From Streptomyces tibetensis (lineage in GTDB: Bacteria; Actinomycetota; Actinomycetes; Streptomycetales; Streptomycetaceae), in assembly GCF_007655005.1 (NCBI RefSeq), contig NZ_SZVW01000002.1, positions 62,001-126,000 of the forward strand: 64,000 bases of DNA, in the 5' to 3' direction. The position numbers and the translations under genes were made by a program. This document shows, piece by piece, positions 16,795 to 24,888 of the stretch. Numbering within the stretch: the first letter of the stretch is position 1; every line of letters begins with the position of its first letter. The notes below the pieces were generated by a model that did no database searches, had not been told where the DNA came from, and worked only from the letters and a program-made list of their open reading frames with translations.

Positions 16795-18003
16795 ATGGAG
16801 TTCCGGCAGTCGAGCAAGCTCAGCGAGGTCTGTTACGAGATCCGCGGCCCGGTCATCGAGCACGCCAACGCGCTGGAGGAGGCGGGGCACAGCGTGCTGC
16901 GCCTGAACACCGGCAATCCGGCGCTCTTCGGGTTCGAGGCGCCGGACGAGATCCTCCAGGACATGATCCGGATGCTGCCGCAGGCGCACGGCTACACCGA
17001 CTCGCGCGGCATCCTCTCCGCCCGCCGGGCCGTGGCCCAGCGCTACCAGACGCTCGGCCTGGAGGTCGGCGTCGACGACGTCTTCCTCGGCAACGGCGTC
17101 TCGGAACTGGTGTCGATGGCCGTCCAGGCGCTCGTCGAGGACGGCGACGAGATCCTCATCCCGGCCCCGGACTTCCCCCTCTGGACGGCGGTGACGACCC
17201 TCGCGGGCGGCAAGGCGGTCCACTACCTGTGCGACGAGCAGGCCGACTGGTATCCCGACCTCGACGACATGGCGTCGAAGATCACCGACCGCACCAAGGC
17301 AGTCGTGATCATCAACCCGAACAACCCCACCGGCGCCGTCTACCCCAAGGAGATCGTCGAGGGCATCCTCGACCTCGCCCGGCGGCACGGCCTCATGGTC
17401 TTCGCCGACGAGATCTACGACCAGATCCTCTACGACGACGCCGTCCACCACTCGGCCGCGGCCCTCGCCCCCGACCTGGTGGTCCTCACCTTCTGCGGGC
17501 TGTCCAAGACCTACCGGGTGGCGGGCTTCCGCTCCGGCTGGCTGGTGGTCACCGGGCCGCGCCAGCACGCGAAGGACTACCTGGAGGGCCTCACCATGCT
17601 GGCCTCCATGCGGCTGTGCGCCAACGCGCCCGCGCAGTACGCCATCCAGGCCGCGCTCGGCGGCCGGCAGTCCATCCGCGAGCTGACCACACCGGGCGGG
17701 CGGCTGCTGGAGCAGCGGGACGTGGCCTGGCGGATGCTCAACGAGATCCCGGGCGTGACGTGCGTGAAGCCGAAGGGCGCGCTGTACGCCTTCCCGCGCC
17801 TGGACCCCAAGGTGCACAGGATCCACGACGACGAGCGGTTCGTGCTGGACCTGCTGCTGCGGGAGAAGATCCAGGTGGTCCAGGGCACGGGCTTCAACTG
17901 GCCCTCACCGGACCACTTCCGCATCCTGACACTGCCGCACGCGGAGGACCTGGAGGCGGCGATCGGCCGGATCGGGCGGTTCCTCGGCGGGTACCGCCAG
18001 TAG
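16795..18003 (+). CDS. PLP-dependent aminotransferase, alanine aminotransferase type
   Basis: A 402-residue fold-type I aminotransferase. Residues of the PLP site are clear: NPNNPTGAVY, the FADEIYDQILYDD segment with its aspartate and tyrosine, and the Schiff-base lysine in LSKTYRVAGFRSGW. It resembles AlaA/AlaT proteins that interconvert alanine and pyruvate. I use the ATG at 16795, which has GAGGAGAG in front, rather than an in-frame ATG 87 bases upstream. It is divergent from the HxlR gene. The 174 bases after its stop hold a GC-rich palindromic leader and no gene. Confidence 0.9.
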   Translation: MEFRQSSKLSEVCYEIRGPVIEHANALEEAGHSVLRLNTGNPALFGFEAPDEILQDMIRMLPQAHGYTDSRGILSARRAVAQRYQTLGLEVGVDDVFLGNGVSELVSMAVQALVEDGDEILIPAPDFPLWTAVTTLAGGKAVHYLCDEQADWYPDLDDMASKITDRTKAVVIINPNNPTGAVYPKEIVEGILDLARRHGLMVFADEIYDQILYDDAVHHSAAALAPDLVVLTFCGLSKTYRVAGFRSGWLVVTGPRQHAKDYLEGLTMLASMRLCANAPAQYAIQAALGGRQSIRELTTPGGRLLEQRDVAWRMLNEIPGVTCVKPKGALYAFPRLDPKVHRIHDDERFVLDLLLREKIQVVQGTGFNWPSPDHFRILTLPHAEDLEAAIGRIGRFLGGYRQ

Positions 18004-18177
18004 AGGGGGGCGGGAAGTCGTCGCCGCGGCCGAGGACGAGCGAGCGTTTCCCGCCGATCCGCGGGGACGACCGGAAAGGGTCTTTGAGCCGGATGGGGGC
18101 CGAGCGCAGGGCGTGAGCGCCGCGCAGAAGGGAACGTCGTCTTCGGTCCTTCCCCCAGGCAGGAGCGGAGACGAGTG

Positions 18178-18741
18178 ATGGCCACCAAGCAAGGCGAAGC
18201 CCGGATCGGCACCCCAAGACCGGCGGACCTCCGGTTGCCGGGCATCGTGCTCGGGGTCGGGATGGGCGGGTTCGCCGACGGCATCCTGCTGCACCAGTTG
18301 CTGCAGTGGCACCACATGCTCTCCAGCACCAATCAGGACCGCATCGGAGTGAAGTACTACGACCCCCACACCGTCTCCGGTCTGGAGATGAACACCCTGT
18401 GGGACGACGTCTTCCACACCGTGTGCTGGCTCGCGGTCCTGCTCGGGCTGGCCGTGCTGTACGAGCGGGTCACCCACGACCGGCTGCGGGTGTGGACCTC
18501 CCGGGTGCTGTGGGGCTGGATGCTCGTGGGCTGGGGCCTGTTCAACCTCGTGGAGGGCGTACTGGACCACCATGTCCTCGGCATCCACCATGTCCACGCC
18601 GGGGAGGGCCAGGTGTGGTGGGACATCGGCTTCCTCGTCCTGGGCGCCCTGCTGGTCACCGGCGGCCATCTGCTCCAGCGCAGCGGCCGGTCCTGCGGCC
18701 CCGGTGCGGCCGCCGGCCGGCATCAGGGCCTGCACGGCTGA
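18178..18741 (+). CDS. DUF2243 family membrane protein
   Basis: A 187-residue protein with about four transmembrane helices. The conserved motif GFADGILLHQLLQWHHMLS and histidine-rich loops (LDHHVLGIHHVHAGEGQVWWD) define DUF2243. The many membrane-embedded histidines suggest metal or heme binding, but no biochemical function is established to my knowledge. GGAGCGGAG precedes the start. A GTG one codon earlier is an equivalent start. The stop overlaps the next gene by one base (TGATG). Confidence 0.85.
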   Translation: MATKQGEARIGTPRPADLRLPGIVLGVGMGGFADGILLHQLLQWHHMLSSTNQDRIGVKYYDPHTVSGLEMNTLWDDVFHTVCWLAVLLGLAVLYERVTHDRLRVWTSRVLWGWMLVGWGLFNLVEGVLDHHVLGIHHVHAGEGQVWWDIGFLVLGALLVTGGHLLQRSGRSCGPGAAAGRHQGLHG

Positions 18742-19589
18742 TGGGCCACCATCTGCCCGGACACGGGCACGCCGCGGGCGGCGGCACCCCGGACTGGCTG
18801 CCGCCGGCACTCCTGCTGCTCGCCGCCTGCGGTGTCCACCTGCTGCTCGTCCGCCGGGCCTGCCACCGCAATCCGGCCCTCGGCTGGAGCCGGTGGCGGA
18901 CCGGCTGGTTCCTGGGCGGGATTCTCCTGCTCGGCGTCGCGCTGCTGCCGCCCGTGGCCCCCTTCGCCCACGAGGACTTCCGCGGGCACATGGTCCAGCA
19001 CCTCCTCATCGGCATGTACGCGCCGCTCGCACTGGTCCTGGCCGCCCCCGTCACGCTCCTGCTGCGCACGCTGCCCGCGTCCGGGGGCCGACGGCTGACC
19101 GCGGTGCTGCACAGTCCGCCCGCCCGCGTGCTCGCCCACCCGGCGGTCGCGCTGGCGCTCTCCACGGGCGGCCTCGCGGTGCTGTACTTCACCCCCCTGT
19201 ACAACGCGACCACGACCGGCCCGGCGGCGCACTGGCTGCTGCACGCGCACTTCCTGCTCTCCGGATGCCTGTTCGCCCACGCCATCGCCGGCCCCGACCC
19301 GGCCCCTGCCCGGCCGGGGGTCAGGGGCCGCCTGGTCTACCTGGGCGTCGCGATCGCGGCGCACGCCGTGATCGCGCAGTTGATGTACGGCGGCTTCCGG
19401 GTCGACATCCACGCGCCGATCGACCAGGTGCAGGGCGGCGCGGAGGTCATGTACTACGGCGGCGACCTGGCCGAGCTGCTGCTGGCCGCCGCGCTGGTCG
19501 CCACGTGGCGGCCCGAGCCCCGGCGTGCAGCGGGCCGCAGCGCGGGGCGGGGAGTTGTCCCGGCCCGGAATGTCAGTGGCGGGTCGTAG
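18741..19589 (+). CDS. CtaG-like cytochrome c oxidase assembly membrane protein
   Basis: A 282-residue polytopic membrane protein with about seven helices and conserved histidines (AHEDFRGHMVQHLLIGMYAPL, HWLLHAHFLLSGCLFAHAI). This matches the caa3-type oxidase assembly factor family (CtaG/DUF1404-like). These proteins are linked to copper delivery to CuB of heme-copper oxidases. It is coupled to the DUF2243 gene, so the two probably form a membrane unit. No oxidase subunit is encoded nearby. Confidence 0.83.
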   Translation: MGHHLPGHGHAAGGGTPDWLPPALLLLAACGVHLLLVRRACHRNPALGWSRWRTGWFLGGILLLGVALLPPVAPFAHEDFRGHMVQHLLIGMYAPLALVLAAPVTLLLRTLPASGGRRLTAVLHSPPARVLAHPAVALALSTGGLAVLYFTPLYNATTTGPAAHWLLHAHFLLSGCLFAHAIAGPDPAPARPGVRGRLVYLGVAIAAHAVIAQLMYGGFRVDIHAPIDQVQGGAEVMYYGGDLAELLLAAALVATWRPEPRRAAGRSAGRGVVPARNVSGGS

Positions 19590-19665
19590 CCTTCGAGCAG
19601 GTGGGGCTTCGATCAGGTGGCGCGTCGAGCCCCGGGGCCCGTCGCCAGCCTGAGAGGAGCACGCC

Positions 19666-20301
19666 GTGACCCGACCGCCGACCGCCGCACAGCGGCGTGT
19701 CATCGACGCCGCCGACCCCGTCACCGGGCGACTCCGGGGGACGGATTCTCAGCTCACGGCACTGGTGAAGCGGGGTCTCGCCTTCCGCCACCCCCGGCCG
19801 CCGCACGATCACTTCCTGACGCCGGAGGGGCACCGGGTGCGGCAGGGCATCACGCAGGCGCCCGAGCCGGAGGGGCCCGGGGAGGCACCCGCCTCGACGG
19901 GCGTGTTCGCCGCACGCGTCGGCGGCGAGGAGGCCGCCGCGCACGCCGGTCCCGACCGGCGCCGTGAGGTGCACAGCGCCTGGCAGGGGCTGCTGGAGCT
20001 GCGCCGGATGACCAACCCCGGCGGTGACGTGGACCGGCCGTGCGGCTGGGAGCGTACGCATCTGGTGCGGGCCGCGGCGCTGGCGCTCGAGGCGGCCGGT
20101 CACACTCCGGCGGGGCAGCAGGGCGGGGGCTATCGCGTACGTCAGACCCCCCAGCCGGAGGCCGTCGCCGTCCACGAGCCGGACGGCGAGGCGCTGCAGG
20201 CCTGCGCGGCCACCCTGGAGGGGGCAGGCTGGCAGGTGAGCGAGCACCGCGAGCCGCGCACCGGAAGCCGGTATCTGCTGGCTTCGCCGCGCCGGGCGTG
20301 A
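19666..20301 (+). CDS. Conserved hypothetical protein
   Basis: A 211-residue soluble protein without signal or membrane segments. The first 70 residues resemble a winged-helix-like marker segment (LTALVKRGLAFRHPRPPHDHFLTPEGHRVRQGI). The C-terminal 90 residues alternate strand and helix and end in ASPRRA. I do not recognise a named family. The GTG start has GAGAGGAG upstream. It stands alone, 76 bases after the CtaG-like gene. Confidence 0.65.
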   Translation: MTRPPTAAQRRVIDAADPVTGRLRGTDSQLTALVKRGLAFRHPRPPHDHFLTPEGHRVRQGITQAPEPEGPGEAPASTGVFAARVGGEEAAAHAGPDRRREVHSAWQGLLELRRMTNPGGDVDRPCGWERTHLVRAAALALEAAGHTPAGQQGGGYRVRQTPQPEAVAVHEPDGEALQACAATLEGAGWQVSEHREPRTGSRYLLASPRRA

Positions 20302-20380
20302 TGGGCATGCCAAGATCGGTGGATCGTTGCGCCATGCACGAGAGTCCGGTGGGAGAGATCCGGTGCGAGAAGGGAAAGCC

Positions 20381-20806
20381 GTGAGCAAGCCGTTTTCCGT
20401 CCCTGTGACCGTTCGTGGATACGAGACGGACGTGCAGGGGCACCTCAACCAGGCGGTCTATCTGAACTACGCGGAGCACGCCCGCTGGTCGTTGCTCCAG
20501 GCCGCGGGGATCAGCCAGTCCGCCCTCATCGGCAGCGGCGTGGGTCCGGTCGCCCTGGAGACGACCATCCGCTACAAACGCGAGTTGCTCGCGGGCGACG
20601 AGGTCGAGGTGACCTGCGTGTTCGACTGGGGCGGCGGCAAGACGTTCCGGATCGAGCAGACCGTCGTGAAGGCCGACGGCACGGTGGCCGCGGAGATCAC
20701 GGCGGTCGGCGGCATCCTGGACCTGGAGAAGCGCAGGCTGGTTGCCGATCCCGCCGAGGCCTTCAGGAAGCTGGCATCGGATCCGGGGCTGTTCGGGCTG
20801 TCGTAG
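20381..20806 (+). CDS. Acyl-CoA thioesterase (hotdog fold, 4HBT family)
   Basis: A 141-residue hotdog-fold protein with the 4-hydroxybenzoyl-CoA thioesterase pattern: VRGYETDVQGHLNQAVYLNYAEHARW, including the D-x-x-G-H-x-N motif with the active-site aspartate. A GTG start preceded by AAGGGA gives the typical length. It hydrolyses acyl-CoA or acyl-ACP thioesters; the chain specificity is unknown. It is transcribed toward the convergent ECF sigma gene. The 42-base gap holds no clear terminator. Confidence 0.88.
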   Translation: MSKPFSVPVTVRGYETDVQGHLNQAVYLNYAEHARWSLLQAAGISQSALIGSGVGPVALETTIRYKRELLAGDEVEVTCVFDWGGGKTFRIEQTVVKADGTVAAEITAVGGILDLEKRRLVADPAEAFRKLASDPGLFGLS

Positions 20807-20848
20807 GACCGTGGTCCGGATGCCCGGCGGACGGCCGTGCGGCGCCGG

Positions 20849-21394
20849 TCAGTGCACACCGCGTTCTTCCAGGGCCGCCCTGAGGCTGCGCAGGGCGTAG
20901 TAGACGCGGGACTTCACCGTGCCCTGGGGGACGCCCAGCGCGGTGGCCGCCTGGTGCGTGGTGCGGTCGGCGAAGAAGGTGGCCTCCAGGGCCTCGCGGT
21001 GGGCCGGCGTCAGGGCCCGCAGGGCGTCGTGCAGGACGATGGACGACAGCATGCGTTCGATGTCGTCGGCGTCGGTGCCCAGTTCGGTCAGCCAGTCGGC
21101 GCCGCCTATCTCCTGCGGGCGGGCCGTCTTCGTCCGGTGGGCGTCGATCACGATGTTGCGGGCGATGCGGAACATCCAGGGGCGTACGGCCATGCCCTCG
21201 CCGTCGGCGAGCGTCTGCTTGTTCCAGCAGCGCAGCAGCGTCTCCTGAAGGACGTCCTCCGTGCGGTGGGTGTCTCCGCCCAGCATGCGCAGCACGTACG
21301 CGTAGAGGGCCGGGCCGTGCTCCAGATAGAGGTCCCTCAGCGCCCGTTCCTCGGGCGACACCGCACTCGCGGACCCGATCACCGTCACGTTCAT
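20849..21394 (-). CDS. ECF RNA polymerase sigma factor
   Basis: A 181-residue group IV sigma factor. Region 2 reads ALRDLYLEHGPALYAYVLRM, then THRTEDVLQETLLRCW, then RPWMFRIARNIVIDAHR. Region 4 reads LTPAHREALEATFFADRTTHQAATALGVPQGTVKSRVYYALRSLRAAL. It belongs to the common Streptomyces type that usually has a zinc anti-sigma partner, but none is adjacent. It borders the secretion locus in which TGAACC-N17-CGTTGTG promoters recur, so it is the nearest candidate to read them. No copy of that motif precedes its own gene. Confidence 0.92.
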   Translation of the reverse strand: MNVTVIGSASAVSPEERALRDLYLEHGPALYAYVLRMLGGDTHRTEDVLQETLLRCWNKQTLADGEGMAVRPWMFRIARNIVIDAHRTKTARPQEIGGADWLTELGTDADDIERMLSSIVLHDALRALTPAHREALEATFFADRTTHQAATALGVPQGTVKSRVYYALRSLRAALEERGVH

Positions 21395-21536
21395 GGTGTG
21401 CTCCTGCTCCTGCTCCTTGGGGCGGCCCGCCCAGCCGTGACGGCTGGAACCGGGGCCTTAGGTGGGATGGAGTGTGGTCAGGGGCGTTCCACGCTCGTTT
21501 GACGCTCGGTCCACGGCTCGTACACCGCCCGTCCGG

Positions 21537-22382
21537 TCACACCCGGACCGACAGCGACTCCACCTGGGCGCGCACCCGGCGGGCCAGTCGTTCGTCCGCC
21601 GGCGCGAGGCGGCCACCGCCGCGCAACCGGTCCCACATGTGCAGCAGTTCGCCGCCGTGGACGACCACCGCCCTGACGTCCTCCAGGCGCTGCCAGGCGG
21701 CCGCCGCCCGCGCGATCGCCGCCGGGGCCCCGGGGTCACCGGCGCCGCACAGGATGCGGGCCACCGAGAGGGCCAGGACGGTCGCCTCCCTGTGGTCTCC
21801 GCGCAGGTGCGCCAGGTACGCCTCCATGGCCCGTGCCTCCAGCGCGTCCGGGTGTTCCGTGCCCGCCGACCGCGTCAGTGCCTCGCGCAGGGCGGTCACC
21901 GCGGCGGACGCCTCCTCGATCCGGCCCGTGGCCGTCAGCGCGTTGATGTGCGCCACCCGGTCCACGAGTTCCGGCGGCAGGGGGCGGGACGGCTGCGGAG
22001 GCGGGGCGGGTGCGGGGCGTGCCGCCGCTGCGGCCCGGGCCCGGGCGACCGCCGCGGCGACGGCCGAGACGGGCGCGGTGGCGGGGGCGGGAGCGGGGGC
22101 GGGAGCCGGCGGCGGTGGTGCGGGGGCTTGGTCCGTCGCCTCCGTCCGGTCCGCCGCATCGACGAGGCGGCTGGAGCCGTCGGGTGCCACCTGAAGCACG
22201 AAGTGGGCCCCTGCGAGGCCGTCGTTCACCGTGGCCTCGACCGTGGCGGCGCGTTCCTGCGCGTGACGCTGCAGGCGGTCCAGCACGGCCTCGTGCACGG
22301 ACCCACCCTCCTCGACGACCAGGAGCTCGCCGTTGATCTCGGCGAGTCCCTCACCCGGGATGCGCACCGCGAAGCGGGTCAT
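21537..22382 (-). CDS. Hypothetical protein with the locus-specific N-terminal domain
   Basis: A 281-residue cytoplasmic protein. Residues 1-75 (FAVRIPGEGLAEINGELLVV, then APDGSSRLVD) match the N-terminal domain of the protein at 43047-44441. An Ala/Pro linker (about residues 83-130) leads to an alpha-helical C-terminal domain with a repeat-like pattern (INALTATGRIEEASAAVTAL). AGGAGGA precedes the ATG. It lies 21 bases after the transglycosylase gene and is co-transcribed with it. The function is unknown; a scaffold or regulatory role in the secretion locus is a guess. Confidence 0.7.
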   Translation of the reverse strand: MTRFAVRIPGEGLAEINGELLVVEEGGSVHEAVLDRLQRHAQERAATVEATVNDGLAGAHFVLQVAPDGSSRLVDAADRTEATDQAPAPPPPAPAPAPAPATAPVSAVAAAVARARAAAAARPAPAPPPQPSRPLPPELVDRVAHINALTATGRIEEASAAVTALREALTRSAGTEHPDALEARAMEAYLAHLRGDHREATVLALSVARILCGAGDPGAPAAIARAAAAWQRLEDVRAVVVHGGELLHMWDRLRGGGRLAPADERLARRVRAQVESLSVRV

Positions 22383-22403
22383 GACTGCGAGTCCTCCTGA
22401 TGA

Positions 22404-23252
22404 TCAAGCGCCGGAAGCGGCGGAAGCGGCGGAAGCGGACGGGGAAGCCGTGGGATCCGGGTCCGTTCCCGGTGTGACGCCCGGAGTGACTCCAGGGGTG
22501 GCGCCGGGAGGCGGGGCGGCCACCCCCGCGTACTTGGCGAACTGGGCCCGGACGGCGAGGACGTAGCCCTGCGCCTCGTTCGTCTGCGGCACCCCCTTGG
22601 CCGCGCGCACGGCGTCCATCCCCACGTGGTAGCCGGCCAGCGCGAGGTCCAGGACGCTGCCGGTGGCCTCGTTCGCGTCGATCATCCGCTGGGCCTGACC
22701 GGCCAGATCGCACAGATGACGGCCCTGGGCCATGATCGAGTCCTCGGCGTCGAACGCCGAGGTCTCGTCGTTGCCGTCGTCGTCCTCGCCGTACTTCTCG
22801 AAGACCGCGGGCGGCAGTTGGGAGATGCCCTCCTCGCCGTTCTCGCCGACCAGTTCCCTGTTGAAGCCGGACTCCCGCTCGATCTGCGAGGCGATGACGA
22901 CCGGGCCGACCGCCCCGCACAGATCACCGGCCTGCTCGATCGGCTCCACCAGATCCTCGGGCACGGTCGAGGTGTCCAGCTCGCCGCCGCCGTCGCCGTT
23001 GAAGACGGCGATCACCTCGTCCGCGTCGTCCGCACCGGCGGAACCGTCGCCGCCGCCGCCCGAGAACAGCAGGATCAGCGCGATGAGCGGCGCCAGCAGG
23101 ACCCCGAAGCCGCCGATGATGATGATCACGACCAGGGTGCCGAGCAGTGCGAGCGGCGACACCAGGCAGCCGCAGCCGGTGCCGGCGGCGATGGTGTTCC
23201 GGACGGCGGTGGAGGTCCCGCCCTCCCCGCTTTCTCCCGTGCCCGCGCTCAT
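22404..23252 (-). CDS. Membrane-anchored lytic transglycosylase (SLT-like)
   Basis: A 282-residue protein. A hydrophobic segment (LALLGTLVVIIIIGGFGVLLAPLIALILLF, about residues 30-60) is followed by a Gly/Asp linker and a soluble-lytic-transglycosylase domain. The catalytic glutamate lies in IASQIERESGFN, followed by GISQLPPAVFEKYG. The C-terminus is Pro/Thr-rich. It would cleave peptidoglycan glycan strands to let the secretion apparatus through the wall, the role of VirB1-type enzymes. The ATG at 23252 is preceded by GAAGG. Unlike the secretion genes, it is on the minus strand. Confidence 0.88.
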   Translation of the reverse strand: MSAGTGESGEGGTSTAVRNTIAAGTGCGCLVSPLALLGTLVVIIIIGGFGVLLAPLIALILLFSGGGGDGSAGADDADEVIAVFNGDGGGELDTSTVPEDLVEPIEQAGDLCGAVGPVVIASQIERESGFNRELVGENGEEGISQLPPAVFEKYGEDDDGNDETSAFDAEDSIMAQGRHLCDLAGQAQRMIDANEATGSVLDLALAGYHVGMDAVRAAKGVPQTNEAQGYVLAVRAQFAKYAGVAAPPPGATPGVTPGVTPGTDPDPTASPSASAASAASGA

Positions 23253-23277
23253 GTGGGCCCGCCTTCTTCCTCTTGCC

Positions 23278-23308
23278 TTGAACCGCGACGGCTGGACGGC
23301 CCGTTGTG
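23278..23308 (+). promoter_or_regulatory. ECF-like promoter P1 (TGAACC-N17-CGTTGTG)
   Basis: TTGAACC (23278-23284), a 17-base spacer, then CGTTGTG (23302-23308). It is identical at 13 core positions to four other copies in this locus. It faces the secretion operon that begins at 23424, giving a leader of about 100 bases. Confidence 0.75.
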
Positions 23309-23329
23309 CTGTCGACGGGCTCGGGAGAT

Positions 23330-23359
23330 CGAAACGGGCCCGGGAGCAATTCAGTTCAA
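23330..23359 (-). promoter_or_regulatory. Weaker variant of the same promoter, facing the transglycosylase gene
   Basis: On the minus strand TTGAACT (23359-23353) is followed after 16 bases by CGTTTCG (23336-23330), 77 bases before the transglycosylase ATG. It differs from the consensus at three positions and is one base shorter. It would fire toward P1, so 5' ends of the two transcripts would overlap. Confidence 0.4.
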
Positions 23360-23423
23360 ACCAGTGGACATCAGATGATCCAGCACAGCCGAAGCGCGAG
23401 CGGAGAAGGAGGGCTGACCGCAC

Positions 23424-24209
23424 ATGAGCACTCCTGAGGCGACGCCGTCGAACCCGCAGTCATGGGTCCGGGGGCCGAAGCCCGGACGGCCGGCGGCCCC
23501 CGGTGCCGGTACCTCCGGCACGGGCACCGCGACGGACGCGGGGCCAGGCCCGGCCCCCTCGACGGGACGTGCCACCAGGACGACTCCGAACGCCGCGCGG
23601 ACCCCCCGCCCTGATCCCGCGTCGGGCCCCGGCTCGTTGCCGCGGCCTGGTACGGGCCGGGGGCAGGCCACCCGCGGGGGCTCGGCCCTCTCCCCCCTGC
23701 GGACGCCCTCCCCGGCCCCCGGTGGCGGCGAGGCCCCCTGGGGCGAGCCGGTGCGGCGTACCCCGGTGCGCGGGAGGTCACGGGAGGAGATCGGGTGGGT
23801 CAAGGCCCACGGCGGGGCCGGCGCCACCTCGCTCACCGAGGCGCTCGGCGGGGTCGACGTGGGCGCGCGCTGGCCGGAGCCCGCGCGGGGCGAGCCGCGC
23901 CGGATCATGCTGGTCGGCCGGACGAGCGCGCGCGGACTGCGCGCCGTGTCACGGGCGTTGGGCGCGCTGCGGGACGGCAAGGCCCCTCAAGGGCTCGACC
24001 TGCTGGGTGTCGTCCTCGTCGCCGACGCCCCCGGGCGGCTCCCGCTCGGCCTGCTGCGGCGCATCCGGGTCGTCCGCTCGGTCGCCCCCGTGCAGCGCGT
24101 GCCGTGGATCCCGGCCTGGCGCGTGGGCGGTCAGCCCGCGCGCCTGCCCCGGCAACTCAGCGTGCTCGCCGACCTGGTGGGCGCCGACGGTGAAGGACCC
24201 GAAGCATGA
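23424..24209 (+). CDS. DUF6668-like protein with degenerate ParA-type nucleotide loop
   Basis: A 261-residue protein. The first 120 residues are a disordered Pro/Gly/Thr-rich tail. The C-terminal domain begins WVKAHGGAGATSLTEALGG, which resembles a ParA/MinD deviant Walker A motif but lacks the P-loop lysine. It continues IMLVGRTSARGLRAVSRAL, VVLVADAPGRLPLGLLRRI and VPWIPAWRVGG, as in the DUF6668 family of actinobacterial mobile loci. AAGGAGGG precedes the ATG. It opens the secretion operon and overlaps the pilin-like gene (ATGA). A positioning or assembly role is speculative. Confidence 0.7.
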   Translation: MSTPEATPSNPQSWVRGPKPGRPAAPGAGTSGTGTATDAGPGPAPSTGRATRTTPNAARTPRPDPASGPGSLPRPGTGRGQATRGGSALSPLRTPSPAPGGGEAPWGEPVRRTPVRGRSREEIGWVKAHGGAGATSLTEALGGVDVGARWPEPARGEPRRIMLVGRTSARGLRAVSRALGALRDGKAPQGLDLLGVVLVADAPGRLPLGLLRRIRVVRSVAPVQRVPWIPAWRVGGQPARLPRQLSVLADLVGADGEGPEA

Positions 24210-24496
24210 CCTCCCCCCTCACGACCCTCGCCCTGCCCTTCGGCGGGCGGCTCGCCGCCTACACCCCGACCCCCGACGCGGGCGCCATCCTCGGTGTCCT
24301 CGCCTGGTGCGCCTCGGCCGCGGGGGTCGCCGGCCTGCTCATCGTCGGCATGCAGATGGCGATCCAGCTGCGGCGCGGCGAACCGGGCGAGGGCGGCGCG
24401 TACTTCCGCGGCTTCTTCTTCGTCACCCTCGCCTGCCTGCTCGCCACGACGGCCGGTCCGATCGTCGCGTTCCTCGGTGATCTGTCCCTCCACTGA
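24206..24496 (+). CDS. Small pilin-like membrane protein 1
   Basis: A 96-residue protein with two hydrophobic segments (AGAILGVLAWCASAAGVAGL, about residues 26-48, and FFFVTLACLLATTAGPIVAFL). A basic turn (RRGEPGEGG) separates them. Size, topology and position before VirB8/VirB6-like genes match VirB2-type pilins or the small membrane components of Gram-positive type IV secretion systems. It is homologous by eye to the next gene. It starts in the stop of the preceding gene (ATGA). Confidence 0.72.
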   Translation: MTSPLTTLALPFGGRLAAYTPTPDAGAILGVLAWCASAAGVAGLLIVGMQMAIQLRRGEPGEGGAYFRGFFFVTLACLLATTAGPIVAFLGDLSLH

Positions 24497-24581
24497 GGGC
24501 CGGGCACCTCCTCCGCACCACCGACCTCACCCGCTCCCCGCGCCCGTCGCTCACGCCGGGCGCCGACCACCCGGAGATCCC

Positions 24582-24866
24582 ATGTCCCTGCTCCACGAAA
24601 CCACCAGCCTGCTCGCCGCGGGTGTGCCCCAGCCGCAGAGCAACGCCCCCGGCGAACTCACCAGCAAGGTCAACACCGTGCTCGGCATAGCCGCCTGGGC
24701 GGGCACCGCCGCCGGCGTCGCCGGGGTGCTGATCACCGGCACGATGATGGCCATCTCGCTCAAGCGCGGTGAGAGCTCCGAGCACATGAGCCGTCTCGGC
24801 ATGGTGCTCGGCGGCTGCGTCCTGGTCGCCACGGCGGGCCCGCTGGTCCGGTTCGTCTTCAACTGA
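24582..24866 (+). CDS. Small pilin-like membrane protein 2
   Basis: A 94-residue paralogue of the preceding gene. It has the same two-helix plan: VLGIAAWAGTAAGVAGVLITG, then KRGESSEHMSRL, then GMVLGGCVLVATAGPLVRFVF. The AGVAGLLIVG/AGVAGVLITG stretch and the basic RRGE/KRGE turn align directly with protein 1. GGAG lies about seven bases before the ATG. The 85-base gap between the two genes holds nothing else. Two unequal copies could be major and minor subunits of one structure. Confidence 0.72.
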   Translation: MSLLHETTSLLAAGVPQPQSNAPGELTSKVNTVLGIAAWAGTAAGVAGVLITGTMMAISLKRGESSEHMSRLGMVLGGCVLVATAGPLVRFVFN

Positions 24867-24888
24867 GCGCGAACGACGGGACGATCGA

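Noticed and set aside
18004..18177. GTTT-N14-GGGGAC before the DUF2243 gene as a stress sigma promoter.
   Set aside because: Spacing and -10 fit the known consensus poorly; I cannot support it.
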